Shown here: positions 13,031 to 25,839 of the stretch, one piece after another
How the letters are laid out: each line of letters begins with the position of its first letter
Numbering within the stretch: position 1 is the stretch's first letter
Source of the DNA: Marsupella aquatica
Taxonomy: Eukaryota > Marchantiophyta
DNA: 64,000 nt
Assembly (NCBI GenBank): GCA_973895155.1
Contig: OZ316898.1
Location: 4,774,001 to 4,838,000 of the forward strand
Reading direction: 5' to 3'
Translations under genes and position numbers: made by a program
Notes under the pieces: generated by a model
Databases searched by the model: none
The model's input: only the letters and a program-made list of their open reading frames with translations
Told to the model about the DNA's origin: nothing

Positions 13031-15479
13031 ACCGTGGGCCACCTCCCTCTCTATATCTATCTCTATAGCTGCCCGACCTATTTTGGACAATCACAATTCC
13101 TTAAACGCAGAGCGTTAATATAAGTCAGAGCCTTGCTCTGCTCTGTTCCCCTCTCCTCTGCTCCTCTCGGGTCTGCTGTGCTCTGGTCCACTAGCTACTT
13201 TGAGATCGTCACCACCGAGGAAACCGGCCATCCATCAGAACCGGCACAATTCTTCCACATACATCCCCGTTTTCAGCCCAGATCCTGCCTCCGGCCTCCA
13301 TCCCGCTCAGATTCTCTCTCCTGCCACTCCTAGAGTTCCTTTTCTTGCCCGTTCGTCACTTGGAGCAATCCACTTCGCTCAAAAGTAGAACCATGCTTGC
13401 TGCAATCGGCCCACTTCAGCGTCGAAAGATGTAGTGTTCTTGCTCCAATTGCTCCTACCCAATTCACTGTAAGCTCTTCGTGCTCGAGGGGATTATAGGT
13501 CGGCCAAGACAGGAGACGACTGACCCAGACCTAGGAAGCAGACCACCAATTCGCTTGCCTTTGTGGCTTTTGTAGCGAGTGCAGAACACTCACCGTAGTT
13601 TCTCGCAGTAGGTCACCTATAAGAGCGAAATGAGAGACCCAATCCGAAGAAAACGCTCTCCACCACTCCAAGTCAGCCCGACGGCAGGACTGCCTTCGCC
13701 CCTTCCTCTCGTGTCATGAGTTTTATCGTCTTCTCTTCTCTTATCCCGAAGGGGACCAAAAGCCAACAAAACGAAAGCGAAAACGGATTCGGCTACGGCG
13801 CTTTCCGTCGTAGTGGTAATAAGAGTAGTATAATACTGTAAGTCTAGACGACAGAACGGAACTCTATTCTGGATTCTCCAAACTCACTGATTATGCTTTT
13901 TCCTCGGCTCGGTCTCAAGGCAACAACGCAAACTCGCACAAACCAAACTAAAAGCACACGATAACCCAATTCCACACCTCACCCTATCCTAACCTGCTGC
14001 TGCTGCTGCTATTACACTCACAGGGCATGCGGAAGACCGACATGACCAGAGAACACCAACAGAAGGGACGGCCTTAACGACGAAGCAGGCAGGCTTCCGC
14101 TGGATTGTTCCTCACACGCTTAGCGTCCGGCTTCCGCGCTTTCTTCCTCCTCCTTTCTCCTCGCCACCACCCATGCACCTAACGACAGCAGCAGCCGAAA
14201 CAGAACCAGCACATCTCTCCCTCACAGGCAATCTCTCCCTCCCTCTCTCTTTAATCACAATCTGTCTCTCCCTCTCTCTCACAAGGTCTCACACCAACCA
14301 TCCGGCCAGCCACTCAAAATACTCTCCAATTCCTACCACTCCCAGAAAGGTCCGGACGGCTTCCTTGTGAGTACCCAAAACTCTCAGACAGACACTACTA
14401 CTACAGTGCTCCTCGTCCTCGTCCTCCGTCGTCTCGTCTCGTCTCGTCTCGTCTCGTCTCGTCGCGCAGCACTTACTCCTCGTTACTTACTTCACTGCTG
14501 CTTCCCTTACTTTCCACAACACAGCACTCCTCCAGGACTGTAGAAGCGGAAACACAATCCTGTTGACTGCTTCTTTGGCTCCTTCACTCACACTCGTGCA
14601 CTGTAGAGGCGGAAGTAGTATAATAATCTTTTCTCTAGCGGTGTCGTGTGTCTGCCTTTTTCGTCATCAATCAGGAGCCCATTCCTGGAAAACTCTCGCT
14701 CATCCAAACGATATCCGGTTCTGGAGCAAACGCCTGTCTGACGGACGGTGCTGGTGCTGCCGATTGTGACGACGCTTTTGGGTTCCTCGTCAATTCCTCC
14801 TCCTCCTCCTCTGCTCCACGGCTCCGGCTCTGGTGGCCTGGAAACTTCTTCGACGCCACCACTCCACCAGGTCCACTGCCGCCTCTCCTTTGGGAAGTCT
14901 GCTTCCTCGTTCCTAGATCCCAATTCCCAATTCCCACCAGAAGGAGCCAACAATGTGGAGCCGACTCCGGGACCCACTCGATCGTCAGCAGTCGTCGTCT
15001 AATTCCAGAACATGACCACCACCTTTCAGCAATTGCTCCACCATCACCTCGACTCAACTCGACTGGAGCAGTAGGGGGAGGAGGAGCTCGAGTCCTAGAT
15101 TTAGTCGTCGATCACTCCCACACACACGTTGCAACTTTTTCATTTAATTTCTGATCAATTGCGCATCGAATCGGCTTTCTGGGTCTGGATCCCATGCACA
15201 ATATACTACTGTAGAGTGGGCACTGAAAAAAGCACAACAACAATTCTGGTTTCTGAAGGCCTCACGCCGGCACTGTAATAGAGCAGAGGAAGGAATCAAG
15301 GCAGAGTGGAGTCGCAGAGTCCAGTCCAGTCCAGATCAAGTCAGCCCTGCCCGGCTGCCCGTCCGTGCAGGCCTGCCTGCTTGCCCGCCTTTTTTTGGGT
15401 GCTTTTTTTGGTGCTTTTGGTCATGGAGATGAGTGCTGAGTTTGGGTGCTCTTCTGGTTATTAATAGCCTTACCACCTT
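13031..15479. other. Upstream region of the RING-H2 gene, C/T-rich
   Basis: This holds the promoter and probable 5' leader of the RING-H2 gene. The + strand is C/T-rich, with a GTCTC pentanucleotide microsatellite at about 14430-14463. Overlapping open frames on both strands at 14588-15154 are Ser/Pro/Gly-rich low complexity with no family signal. A transcript could start here on the + strand, but nothing supports a protein. Confidence 0.35.
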
Positions 15480-16224
15480 TTTTTCTTCCCCCCCCCCCCT
15501 TCAAGGAGAAATTTACTTAGGAGACAAGTAAAACCCAGTAAAAAACAGGAGTAAATCTGCCAGGCAACATGCAATGAAAGACCAAGTCACCCTGAGCCAA
15601 GACACATCCAGACCCGGGGACAGGGGTAAAACCAGGCCCGTGATCAAAGAGGTTTGGTCACAAAAGCTAAACTGTTGCAAATGCCCTCTCCTTAATATTG
15701 TACACTATATTTTGCCGAATCATATGCGCAGAAAAAAGATTTGGAGGCAATTTTGGGCCCCCACCACAAAGCTGCACTGGAAGTTCAGCCAATAAAGATC
15801 ATGAGCAAAAAGTAAACAAGGCCATTACTCGCCCTAAAACAGGACTAACAAATGAAACAGCAAATCTAAGGGCAAACTCAACCTGCGTTACTCACCCTAA
15901 AAAAGGACTAACAAATGAAACCGCAAATCTGAGGGCAAACTCAACCCTGAAACTACGGTGAGAGAACCAGCGGGAGCCAAGAAGTGAGCATGTGAAAACA
16001 AGATGAAAATCCATAATGATTCAATCATGTGCACGAGAAAGAACAACTACTACTTCTACAACACAAGGCCACACCACAAATGAATGTGAAGCCAAGTGAA
16101 CCAGATCAGAATGAATTCATGGAGGATGAAAAATCCACAGTGGTTGAACATCTACCACGAAGTTATCATCACAAATCTTGCATAAACTAACATTACGTCC
16201 ACAATCTCTTGTCATCTGACCAAA

Positions 16225-16962
16225 CTACTCTTGTTTATCTCTTCCTGACTCCAAAATATGTGCATAACCACGAATCCAGGCCATCCTCATGTATAGAGTC
16301 CGAAGCTCCGACCAAATTTTGCTTTTAATCCCAACCACAAAAATCTTCAACTCTTCCTTCTCCAAGGAGCAATGAGCTTTCCAAATCTGCCAGATGGTGA
16401 TCTCACGAACAATGTGCCAGAGCTTAAGTGGAATGCCCAACTGACTTCCCGAAAGTGGAGCCCCCAAAATCGTAGTAACAACCAAGAAATGAAATTGAAA
16501 TATGCCAACTCCAGCAATTTGCATGATCAACCCAATCCATAGCAAAAGAAGATCTAGTTCAGGACAGGCCAAGACAATGCATAATATCTTCATGTGCCTG
16601 CTGATCACATCTTTGGCACCACCAGACCTCATCCAATTGGGAAAAGGGAATAATGAGCCCATTCTCATCTATCCTTTGCAATCTCTGATCAATGTAATGT
16701 TTAGTGGCAAAAGAACGGTGAGCAATTTGCCATAGATCTTTTCCTCCCGAAATGATTTCCATATATGACCCCAAATCACCCTATCCCTGGGGACACCCCT
16801 CATATCCATTCTCCACTTCAACTTCTCCCCTATTTCAACCGGCTTTTGATGTTGTAGCATCCTATGTAAGCTCTCAGTAGAAGAGTGAAATCTATTTGAC
16901 TCCAAAGCCCGCTCCAAAGTAACCGACGGTTTCAACACACCAATCTCCATCTTGTGAGACAA
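16225..16962 (-). pseudogene. zf-RVT region of LINE copy 1, frameshifted
   Basis: Minus-strand segments in three frames together resemble the plant zf-RVT (reverse-transcriptase zinc-binding) domain. They include an IWGHIWKSFREEK stretch, a RIDENGLIIPF segment where a Cys-x2-Cys pair is normally found, and a HCLGLS segment matching the usual HCL. The following 147-codon frame (16668-16225) holds the C-terminal HSLEKE-like end, here HCSLEKEEL. At least two frame changes are needed to join the pieces. Confidence 0.7.
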
Positions 16963-17422
16963 CCAATTTTTGGTTCGACCAATGACTTCCTGAATAGTCT
17001 ATTACCCAAAATTGGAAGAGGATCAATTTTCTGAAGAATTCCTTGTTGAATTTCAAACGCATGTAATCACCTGCTTCCCCTGAACCTCCTACATCTCCCA
17101 GCTTCCTTCACTAAACTGTTTGGGATCCAAATTTCCCACACCTGGTTCCCATCCAGAATAGGAACATGAGAAATCACAATCATCTTAGCACTATCAGGGT
17201 ACCCCATAGGAACAAATGGAAACTTGGAATTATCCACCACCGATTGAAGCAATTGCTTATATCTTAAATTAAGGAGCATTACCAACAATCAAATCCCATT
17301 CTCTAGGCACATTGGCATCCTCAAAAATACCCCCCCCCCCCCCAAGAAGTAAGAACCTGACTACTCAGATTTCTACGAGGGACTGTATTACATCCAACCA
17401 TGCTAGAATCGACATGATTGGT

Positions 17423-18400
17423 CTATGGTGACCGCAGAGGCTGGACCAAAACCAAACCCAAGTTCTCAGGCACCAAAAATTCCAGATGAAGTTTCAATCT
17501 GTTCAACGAGCGGCAGATATTCCTCCATACAACTGAACCATCAGACCGCAATTGAAGCGGATATGTACCACTCCTCATAGAAAACTGAATTAGCCTAGCA
17601 GCAAGAGCCGTAACCAGATCCTCAAAAGATATTAATCCAATCCCTCCTTCCGGCTTGTGTAGTGACAAAATCCTGAAATTGATTCCATGTCTAGCCAAAA
17701 TCTCCTGACCACTCCATAAGAACTCAATAAGCACCATCTTAATTGCATGTAAATCGGTATTAGAGCCACCCCATAGAGTAAGAATATACCAAAGTGATCC
17801 CATCAAAACATGATTGATAACCAGAACTCTGGTCATGAAAGGATGCGGCCTAAGTTTTACTTGAGTCAGCTTCTTATCCAACAAGCACCTAATTTGCTCC
17901 AAGCAGCCACCCAAATGAATCCCCTCTGCTCCAAAAAGGAATCCCAACAATTTAGAGTAGTTGTTAATCGATTCCCATTGCCATCCTAGATTCAGCAACT
18001 CCCCAGGGATCAAATCCCTACTGAGTAAAATGGCACTAGTGGAGCTCCAATGACACTTCAAACCAGATGCTGTAGCAAGCACATCAAAGAATAGTTTACA
18101 ATTAACTATATTCATATGTTCTCCCTTCAGCATGATCATTTTATTATCAGCTTATAACTGATGTGTCAAGTCAATACCCTCAATTTCAAACCGAACTCCT
18201 TCCAGCCTCCTTGTGTCTAATTGTTCAGTTAATAGACAATCCAGCCCCTTATGGCTAAAATGAAAATTAGGGGAGAATTATGACACCCCTGCCTAACAGA
18301 TATTGTGACTTTAAATGCAAAAGTAACATGACCATTCAGCATGATAGCTGATGAAGCATTGCTAGTGAGAGCTCGAAAGAACTCAATAAATCATGAAACC
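17423..18400 (-). pseudogene. Broken L1 reverse transcriptase, C-terminal half
   Basis: Reading on the minus strand, the AIMLNG block is followed by a VRQGC motif (normally RQGCPLSP, here RQGCHNSP), then FILA, then THQL preceding the catalytic YADD box, which has decayed to stop-Ala-Asp-Asn. Next come MIMLKG and ASGLKCHW, matching the usual L1 blocks after YADD, and a 238-codon open stretch (18139-17423) with KPEGGIGLISFEDL, the conserved plant L1 block near the end of the RT region. The lost catalytic box and in-frame stops mark it as dead. Confidence 0.85.
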
Positions 18401-18470
18401 ATCACCCCTCTTTTGAACCTATATAAAAAACCTTGCAAGACAAAATTCCTTATTATTCAGGTTCATTATT

Positions 18471-20369
18471 GATTTGTCCCCTCTCGGGGGTTTCACTTCC
18501 ACAAAAATGGCATATCACGTGCGACAAAGGATAGGGTCATTTTATTGGTTCCAAGGAAAGACTTAAGAATTTTTGTAGACGAACAATAGGGTCTTTTAAA
18601 TTCAATTTTGAGACTTATAAGAACCTTAGGGTATTTTAATCCAATTTTTGGAATATTCCAAGAATATTCCAACTTTATAGGGGTTTTAAAATAAAAATAA
18701 AATCTTACATTTTAGGGGTCCGAGGCCTAAAAATGTCGCAGGTGATGGGGAGGTCCCCATATAATGAGACCCCCAAGTGTCCCCCTATTCCTTGTACCTC
18801 ACTTTGTTATGCTCGAGAGTCACTCTACAGAGGGTTCACTCTAGACTAGGCCCAGCAAATAGCTTTAATTGAGATTATATCCCATGCCAAAGCACCATTA
18901 CTGCATCGGCACTGGTCCTTTGCCTCCAGGCTGGCATCATCAAATATTCTCCAGGCCGTTGTGCCCAGACATTTCTATGCCGAGGTTCTTGGCCTTTTTT
19001 CAAGTTGTATCACCCTTTTGCCAGTGCTACCAAACTTCATTTACAATGTTGCTCGCACCACATGTTTACATCGCAGGCCTCCGAGATCAATCCTCATTAT
19101 TTTGAAACAGCCACGGCACACTCCCGAATTCTGGAGTGTGTTCAAACACAGGTTTTACAAAGCACAGTTGCAACACCTTCATCCACCCTAACCATATATG
19201 CAGGCCTCTTATTGACATCAATAATATTCCTTTGGCAGCCATTGGGCTGCAAACCGCTGAAGATGCTCTTATCAAGGGCAAGGTAAAGAGGGTGAAGCAC
19301 TCATGGCAAAGATGGATGGTGAGGCACAGCAGAGGGTAAAGCATGGGCGGTGAGGCAAAGAAGTGCATTGGGAGGAGTTTTTGTCAAACTAGCCATTGAC
19401 AAAAGAGCCATTTTTCAGCAAATGACCTTCCCTCTTGCCCACCTTTGTGTTTTCTTGACATGGAGATGTGTGCCAAAGTTGGGTGCCTGCCTTTTGGTTT
19501 GTGTTATCCTACAAGCCCAATACCAGTGCATTGCACCATGAGGAAGGGCGAGACAAGGAGGGTGAAGCATAGATGTTTTGCTAAGGAGGGTGAGGCATGG
19601 GTGGCAAAAGGCAAGGCGAATAGGGCAAGTAATGGATGATGAGACAAAGAGTGCATGAAGAGGTTTCACTGGGAGGTGTTTTTGTCTAAATCAAAGGGTG
19701 ACCAAAAAAACTATTTTCAGCAAATAGCCTCCATGCTTGCCGGCCTTTGTACCATGTTGTCTGTGTGACCTGACAACACATAAAAGGAAGTGAATAAATG
19801 ATTTCCCACTCAATTATGAGGTGGTGCAAGCATCCACATATGGATAGGTGCATTTATAACTTAGTACATACAATAGGGCGTATCAAACTAGCTGTTTCGT
19901 GAAGGTTTCCCATAAATTATCTGAATGTTGCAGGCTTGGTAGTGGCCACAATTTTATGTGGCTCCCCAAAAAGGCAACCATCATTAACTTGGACAGTCAT
20001 TGCACCAGCATTCAGACCAGAAATCACTCCACACATATGCTTCAACCCTCCAAAAAATTGATGACGCCCATTCTCAACTCAATGATATTGAGTTCACCTG
20101 CGGCTGCATGTGGTGACCCGTCTTAAACCGAAAACCTCATGGATGAAGTCAGCCCAAATGTTGGGTTTTGGTCAGGGTCACGGACAGAAATTTCTTGCAG
20201 TGGGTTTGACTGAAAAAATCTGGAAAACGGGCGCGGCATCTTGAACGCCTTGGTGTCGCTCCGGTCACAGGTTTACTCAAAACGGAAGTGACAGACTAGC
20301 AAATAGTAGAAGGTTTTAACTCTTGCGATCAACCTCCAAAACTGATTCTTTCAGGCCCCAATGTTTTGT
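18471..20369. other. Intergenic DNA between LINE copies
   Basis: No gene is visible. It contains a diverged direct repeat (about 19300-19450 and 19600-19745) in which the phrases GTGAGGCA, GGGAGG(A/T)GTTTTTGTC and TTTTCAGCAAAT recur about 295 bp apart. Short open frames here read through the repeat and have no family signal. Confidence 0.4.
19300..19745. repeat. Direct repeat, two copies about 295 bp apart
   Basis: Copy one (about 19310-19450) and copy two (about 19600-19745) share in order a GGTGAGGCA block, GGGAGGAGTTTTTGTC / GGGAGGTGTTTTTGTC, a CAGCAAATGACC / CAGCAAATAGCC block, and CTTGCCCACCTTTGT / CTTGCCGGCCTTTGT. The copies have diverged by substitutions and small indels, so the duplication is old. 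Confidence 0.7.
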
Positions 20370-21950
20370 TTTGTTTTTCTTGAAAGGAATACTTTACTTG
20401 GAAGACAAGTAAAACCCAGTAAATCATGGGAGTAAAAAGGCCAGACCACATGCGGTTAAGGACCAAAAGTTACCCAGAGTTCAGACACATCCGAACACGG
20501 GGACAGGGGTAAAAGTAATTAACAAGAGCGTAAAGTGAACAAATCTGCCACTCACTCCAGAACAACTAACAAACAGGGAAAGCAAATCTGAGGGCCAACT
20601 CAGTACCAGAATAACAGCAAGAGGACCAGCAAGAGCAAAGGCTTGAACAGCTGTCACGAGGGCGCAAAAATCCGTGAGGATAAATTCATCTGCACGAAAG
20701 GGACCAGCAACTAAGCTAACACCTAGTGGAGTCACAGTAAAAGAAAGCGAGTCCATAAGGTAACAAACCGATTCCTTCAAGGTGGATCAAAAGTCCACAA
20801 AGGACGGTAGTCAACCATAAAAAGACCATCACTAATCCTATACAGCCCACCATTGCTGCCAAAGTCCCTACGCAAACGACCAGTCACAACTTGATTGTCG
20901 TCTCCAACCATAGAATGTCGAGAGATACCCTGAAGCCAAGCTATCTTGAGATAAGAATAGAGTTCCATCCAGATCTTGATCTTTAACCCCAACATTGAAG
21001 TAGCCAAATTTTCTTTTTCTAAAGAACAATGAGATTTCCAAATTTGCCATGTAGCAATCCCTCTGAGGATCTGCCACAATTTGAGAGGAAAATTATGCTT
21101 ATTTTTCAGCAAAAGAAGCTCCCAACAACGCATGTACCGCCTCGAAATGTATATCCTCCAAATCCACTCCCGCAATATGCAAGAGATTACCAATCGAAGT
21201 CCAGATAGAACGAGAAACAAGGCATGACCAAAGACAATGGAGCAAATCTTCATACATGTGCACCCATCTCACATCTTTTGCACCACCAAAGCTCATCTGA
21301 CCTAGAGAAAGGAATAATGTGACCATGTTCATCCAGCCTCTTGGATCGCCGACCAATATAGTGTTTAGTTGCAACCAACCTGTGAGCAACCTGTGAGCAG
21401 TTTGCCATAGAAAATGATTAACTTTTTCTTCTCGAAAAGGTTTCCAGATGTTATTCCAGATCACCTTCTCCATCGGGACTGCCTGTAATTCCATTCTCCA
21501 TTTTGAGATCCCCCCACTGAACACCGGTAGCCTGCTTTGAAGCAATCGTCGTAAGCTATCCGTGGAAGCATGGAAGAATTGCTTCCCATCCTTTCAGTGA
21601 AACTGGTCTGATTTGCCAAAGTCCTTGAATGAAGGTCCCATCACTCCGATCCCTTGTTTATGAGATAACCAATTCTTCAGACGACCTGTAACCAATCTGA
21701 ATAATCTAGACCAGAAACCTGCTGTTGCTCAATCTTCCGAAGAATTCCATTCGTAATTTCATCGAAGGAATCGGAATCCTTGGAATCTCATCAATCTCCC
21801 AGCTATCCTTCACCAGACTATTGCAAATTGTGATTTCCCAAACTTTGTTGCCTTCCAAGATTTCCCAATGTTTTTTGGAGACCTTCAGGTTTGAGATGCC
21901 CGACCTGTTTTGGGGTGTCTTCCCGGATGCCTGCACTTTAAACCCCATGG
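20370..21950 (-). mobile_element. L1-type LINE remnant, 3' end (copy 2)
   Basis: A shorter minus-strand L1 fragment from the same family as copy 1. It keeps the C-terminal linker (the GNKVWEITICNSLVK segment matches copy 1's GNQVWEIWIPNSLVK), a zf-RVT region at 21545-21099 with VIWNNIWKPFREEKVNHFLW, a further frame at 21253-20777, and the 3' UTR (about 20520-20385) with the shared ACTGGGTTTTACTTGTC phrase. Frame changes near 21100 and elsewhere make it non-functional. It lacks the reverse transcriptase, the expected result of 5'-truncated target-primed insertion or later deletion. Confidence 0.8.
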
Positions 21951-24900
21951 ACTGTACTTTGGAGACAGGAAAATTTTTAAAAGTGTCTTTTGTTTGCAGG
22001 CCAGGGGCTGGGTGCCCCGCCTTTGTCCCCAGGACAATCAGGTGGAGGGTGCCCGACGTTGGTAGATTCTTCTCAGCCTGCCGTCATTCCTTTGTCCATA
22101 CGCCAGTACTATCCGTGGGTGCCCCAAGTTGGAATGGGAGACCCGTCTCGGCGTCTCGCCCTCCTTGCGCTCCTTGCTTTCCTTTCCCTGCCCGCTGCCC
22201 GCTCTGCCCGCTGCCCGCTCTGGACAACAACGGCTGCCCAATAATAATAATGTAGCAGCCTGCCATGCTCGACTACTGCCCGGCCGCGGCCCGCCACTTC
22301 CGTCCAAACCTACAGTAGTACTTCCCGCTCGGGCAGAAAACGGGTGGGGCCCAAGACGGAGGGGCCCAAAACGGAGGGAATACTCAGGAGAGGATGAAGA
22401 GGTCCAGAGGAGTGGAGCGAAGGGCAGGAGACGGTAGTGAGAGTGTGGGACGGCGGAAAAGACGGGATGGAGGTCACGAACGGTGCGCTCCAAACCCAAC
22501 GGCAGACCGGACGGTCGGTCGGGAGGAACGACGGACAGTGCAACGGCAGCTCTACACAGGCTTCCAGTGAAAAATATATCATCAAAATTTGTAATATGAT
22601 CAGCAAGTTAAATTGACCGCTCATGACCTATCAGGGAGTTCCAAATCATTTGACCCTGCCTCCTGTCGTGGTCAGGGACAAATTCCTGGGAAAAAAGTGG
22701 TGGACAATAAAATGCATGGCCAAAAGTGGTAGTTCCGGACATTGTTTGTCTTTCACAAAATTCAAGGTTTGAAACGCCCTATTAAAGCATTTCAAAGGTC
22801 AGTTTTGGCAGCACGGTCGCCATCGGCACCCTTGGAAAATGTTAAAGTACATTAATAACATTCGTCTATTGTCATTTTAGGCAGTCCTTATCTTTTTTAT
22901 GAACTAACCTACTTTTCTGTGAAGGGTTACTTCTGAATCTAGTTTTGAGATGCCCTACTACCTAAAATGAAACAGTTGGGTGTAATTTATTCAGTGACAG
23001 AAAATCTAGATATGTAGATTTTGCTGTACCCTTGTTGGTGCCTAGCTGCAGTTGTTGTGGGTAAAATGGAATTCCCAATTCTTTCTGATGAACTTCACCA
23101 ATAATCAAATGAAAGAACTCCAAAAGGTGAATAGGCTTCTAGAATATGCTGATGTTGAGGAAGAAGCTTGGAAAGAGTTCGCTACATTTCGATTGACACC
23201 GTGGTCCTACACACAATCTGAGAGCTGCATAAGGGGGGTCTTGTTTAGTGTTCATGTCAACTTGTCATCCAGGTTTTGTTTTATTTGCACAAATGGCCCA
23301 ATTTGTGCTTGCCCAGTGATCTTCCATTCACTTCCAGGATCATTATGATTGCAACAAGGGTACAAGTTGTTATGGTACGTGTTTACTTGCTTTGGAAACA
23401 ATTATTTTTCTATTCACTAAATCTTTATTCTAATGTAGTGGTGGCATTCTGGTGCACAAAATCCAAATGCATTGGTGTGTTGTTTGACTAGGGTTGCAAC
23501 ATCGTATCTAGGATTATTATGTAATCCTTGCGGTAAATGACACAACCTCAAAAGAAGTGAAAGCTGCTGATGCAAGAAAATGATCGTAATATCATTTTTA
23601 TTGTAGGTGGTCCCAAAACCTAAACCCTAAACCTCCTGGTCCTAAAATTGCTGGTTCAGAGCTCCATCTCACGTGAGCTCCTTATCTTCTAAAGCTGCAG
23701 TAGCCCATCTCTGGTGATCCTTCCTGTTTGGCTGTTGGTCCATGTTCTCTTCACCTTTGTCAGCAATTGCACACAATCTATGGTTGCCTCTCGTGAGCAT
23801 GATTTTTTTGATGTGTCTCCACCTGACAAATTCTCTGCTTGAGACAGGCCTACATTTCCTCACAATTTTTTAGTAGGGTTTTGTTGCCAATGGCGTATAA
23901 ATCCAGGTTAATTGTTTGTCTGGTCACTCACCCAGTTACTATGGTTAGGTGTAACCCTTGGGCTTCATTAATTTACTTACTCGCTGGGTTAAGAATATGC
24001 CAGTTACCGTGGTTAGGTGTAACCCTCCATTCTCTTGGGATTTTGGGTTGTCTATGTGCTTGCCTTCTCCGTTGTGCTGTACGGAGTCTTCCTTGAGGCG
24101 CTCAGCCTATCTTGGTGTGGTTGAATTTGGGGCTCTCTGGCCGCGTCCCTCATGTCTCTTTCCTCCCCCGGCGGCGCACTATTGTTTAATCCCTTGGTTG
24201 CAACAAAGTTGTCTCCAATCAAAAGACAGTTATTAATTGCCGTAGCTTGATTGTTAACCTTTAGCTAAAATTCATGCTAAAGGTGTTTAACAGGTAGGTA
24301 TATTTTTGTTGCATCTGTCCAGCTAACTGACAACAAAGCCCATACGAGTAGAGAAGTTCATTTTTTGGTTTGTTTTTGTTTGGGAAATGCACGGAAACCC
24401 CACTTTAGAACAACTGCCACATAACTGGCAGAAACTCTCAGGTGGGGGAAATTTCTGAAATGGACGTTTTAACCATAAAGCATGATTGTAGCAAACAATA
24501 AGGAGGTTCTCTCAAATGACTGGTGGGAAAAGCAGCTAAAAGTACACAATGAAAATTGTTTGCCCCTAGATTTTTTGGGGTTTGTATTACAAAAGATGTG
24601 GTGGGAGTGAATTGCATACTTGCCATCCTTGTTACCACACCCATTCAGGTTAGCAAACAAGAAGTTATGTTATCATTTGAGTTTCACAAGAGTTATAATT
24701 CTTACACACGCTATGATTCCCACACACATCACAATTCTCACACAAGCAAATACTTTACACATCAAACCATTGATCAATGAACATCAACCATTCGTAATGA
24801 ATGCCTCTTGTTATCTCAAGTGTTATAAGACACATTGCACAATTTTCACCATTGATAAGAAATATCTAAATATCCCTCAGGATGTCAATACAACACTAAG

Positions 24901-25839
24901 TTTCCTCAGAACTTATAGATTTACAAGGCTCTAACCTGATGTCAACACAACACTAACTTTCCTTGGAACTTCCAGATTTACAAGTCTTTAACTGGACTGT
25001 AAAAACAAACCTGACTCAAATTTTCCTAGTCTTGAAAATTCTGAATTATTAATTGTTTGCAAGAATCGCAGATCAGTGGGTGAAATTCCACTCCATCGAA
25101 CCATCACTTGTGCACGACATAGTTATCCCTCAACTGCTCATTGGAAGTGGGCAGTTCATACTTGCACTAAATGGTTGTAGCTGCTAGCAATCGGGCCAAG
25201 ACCTCTCCTTTGCAGATGACAGTGGGTTTCTTTTGTGTTGGCTCAAGAGCTTCCCTTATGAGGCTTTGCACGTTACTTCTATCACAAAAGACAAAGGATT
25301 TTGTTTTGATTCAATTCCCTTCGGCTTTGCACGTTAATTCTATCGCAAAGGACAATGGTTTCGGTACTATGCGCATCACGTGTTCTGTCTTGGATTCTCT
25401 CTAAACATTCAACATCGTTGTTTACTAATTCACGTACGTCGTCTTCTCAACACAGTACTGTAGTTGGATGCTCTTCATGGTGTAACTCGTCAAATGTCTC
25501 CATTTTTGGATTACTGAACCTTCTTTCATTGATTGTTGTATATCATTCCGTCGTCTGCGTCCAAGCAAGAGCGGCGGATGCCACATGTCTTCGTTCTGCG
25601 CAGGTTGTCACATCTTTGTGTGCAGCACTGACATTTTACAACTCGTAGAGTGCGTTGTAGATTCTACTCAGAGAACTATCTAGTAAGAGAACTAAGACAA
25701 ACCAAAAATCCGAGAATTTGATCCAGTGTCATCACTGGTCAATGCTAGAAATTACGGCGGGACTCGAGTCTTTAATTGAAAACGTCCACTGCCTCTTGCT
25801 CATGATGGCATTGAAGCCCTAGGCACCTTCACTCTGAAA
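21951..25839. other. Intergenic DNA, GC-rich block at about 21990-22560
   Basis: No gene is recognised. The GC-rich block at 21990-22560 has overlapping open frames on both strands caused by composition. Copies of the dispersed TTTGAGACGCCCTA-like motif occur at 21890-21902 (just inside LINE copy 2), 22768-22781 and 22944-22957. A short interstitial telomere-like stretch CCTAAACCCTAAACC lies near 23621. A frame at 23052-23348 contains a plausible acidic helix but has no family match. The right end is the 3' flank of KDTA. Confidence 0.35.

Larger units (their letters stand above)
15480..18470 (-). mobile_element. L1-type LINE remnant, 3' portion (copy 1)
   Basis: A minus-strand non-LTR retrotransposon fragment truncated at its 5' side. 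In order it carries the end of the reverse transcriptase (18400-17423), a linker, a zf-RVT region (about 16962-16225) and a 3' UTR with the phrase ACTGGGTTTTACTTGTC near 15540-15515, followed by G-rich then A-rich DNA at 15500-15480 that may be the degraded tail. The 3' UTR is shared with the copy at 20.4 kb. Several stops and frameshifts break the ORF, so it cannot be autonomous. A C-tract at about 17331-17345 interrupts it. Confidence 0.85.

Noticed and set aside
14588-15154. Overlapping 128-168 codon open frames on both strands
   Set aside because: Ser/Pro/Gly/Arg-rich low complexity in GC-rich C/T tracts, no family motif; the opposite-strand frames mirror each other. More likely promoter or leader of the RING-H2 gene.
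21725-22499. Open frames of 153 and 176 codons on opposite strands
   Set aside because: GC-rich composition artefact; the first 200 bp belong to the LINE copy 2 remnant.
23618-23640. Telomere-like CCTAAACCCTAAACC stretch
   Set aside because: Only about two repeat units; such short telo-like sequences occur by chance and in promoters, so no chromosome-fusion claim is justified.
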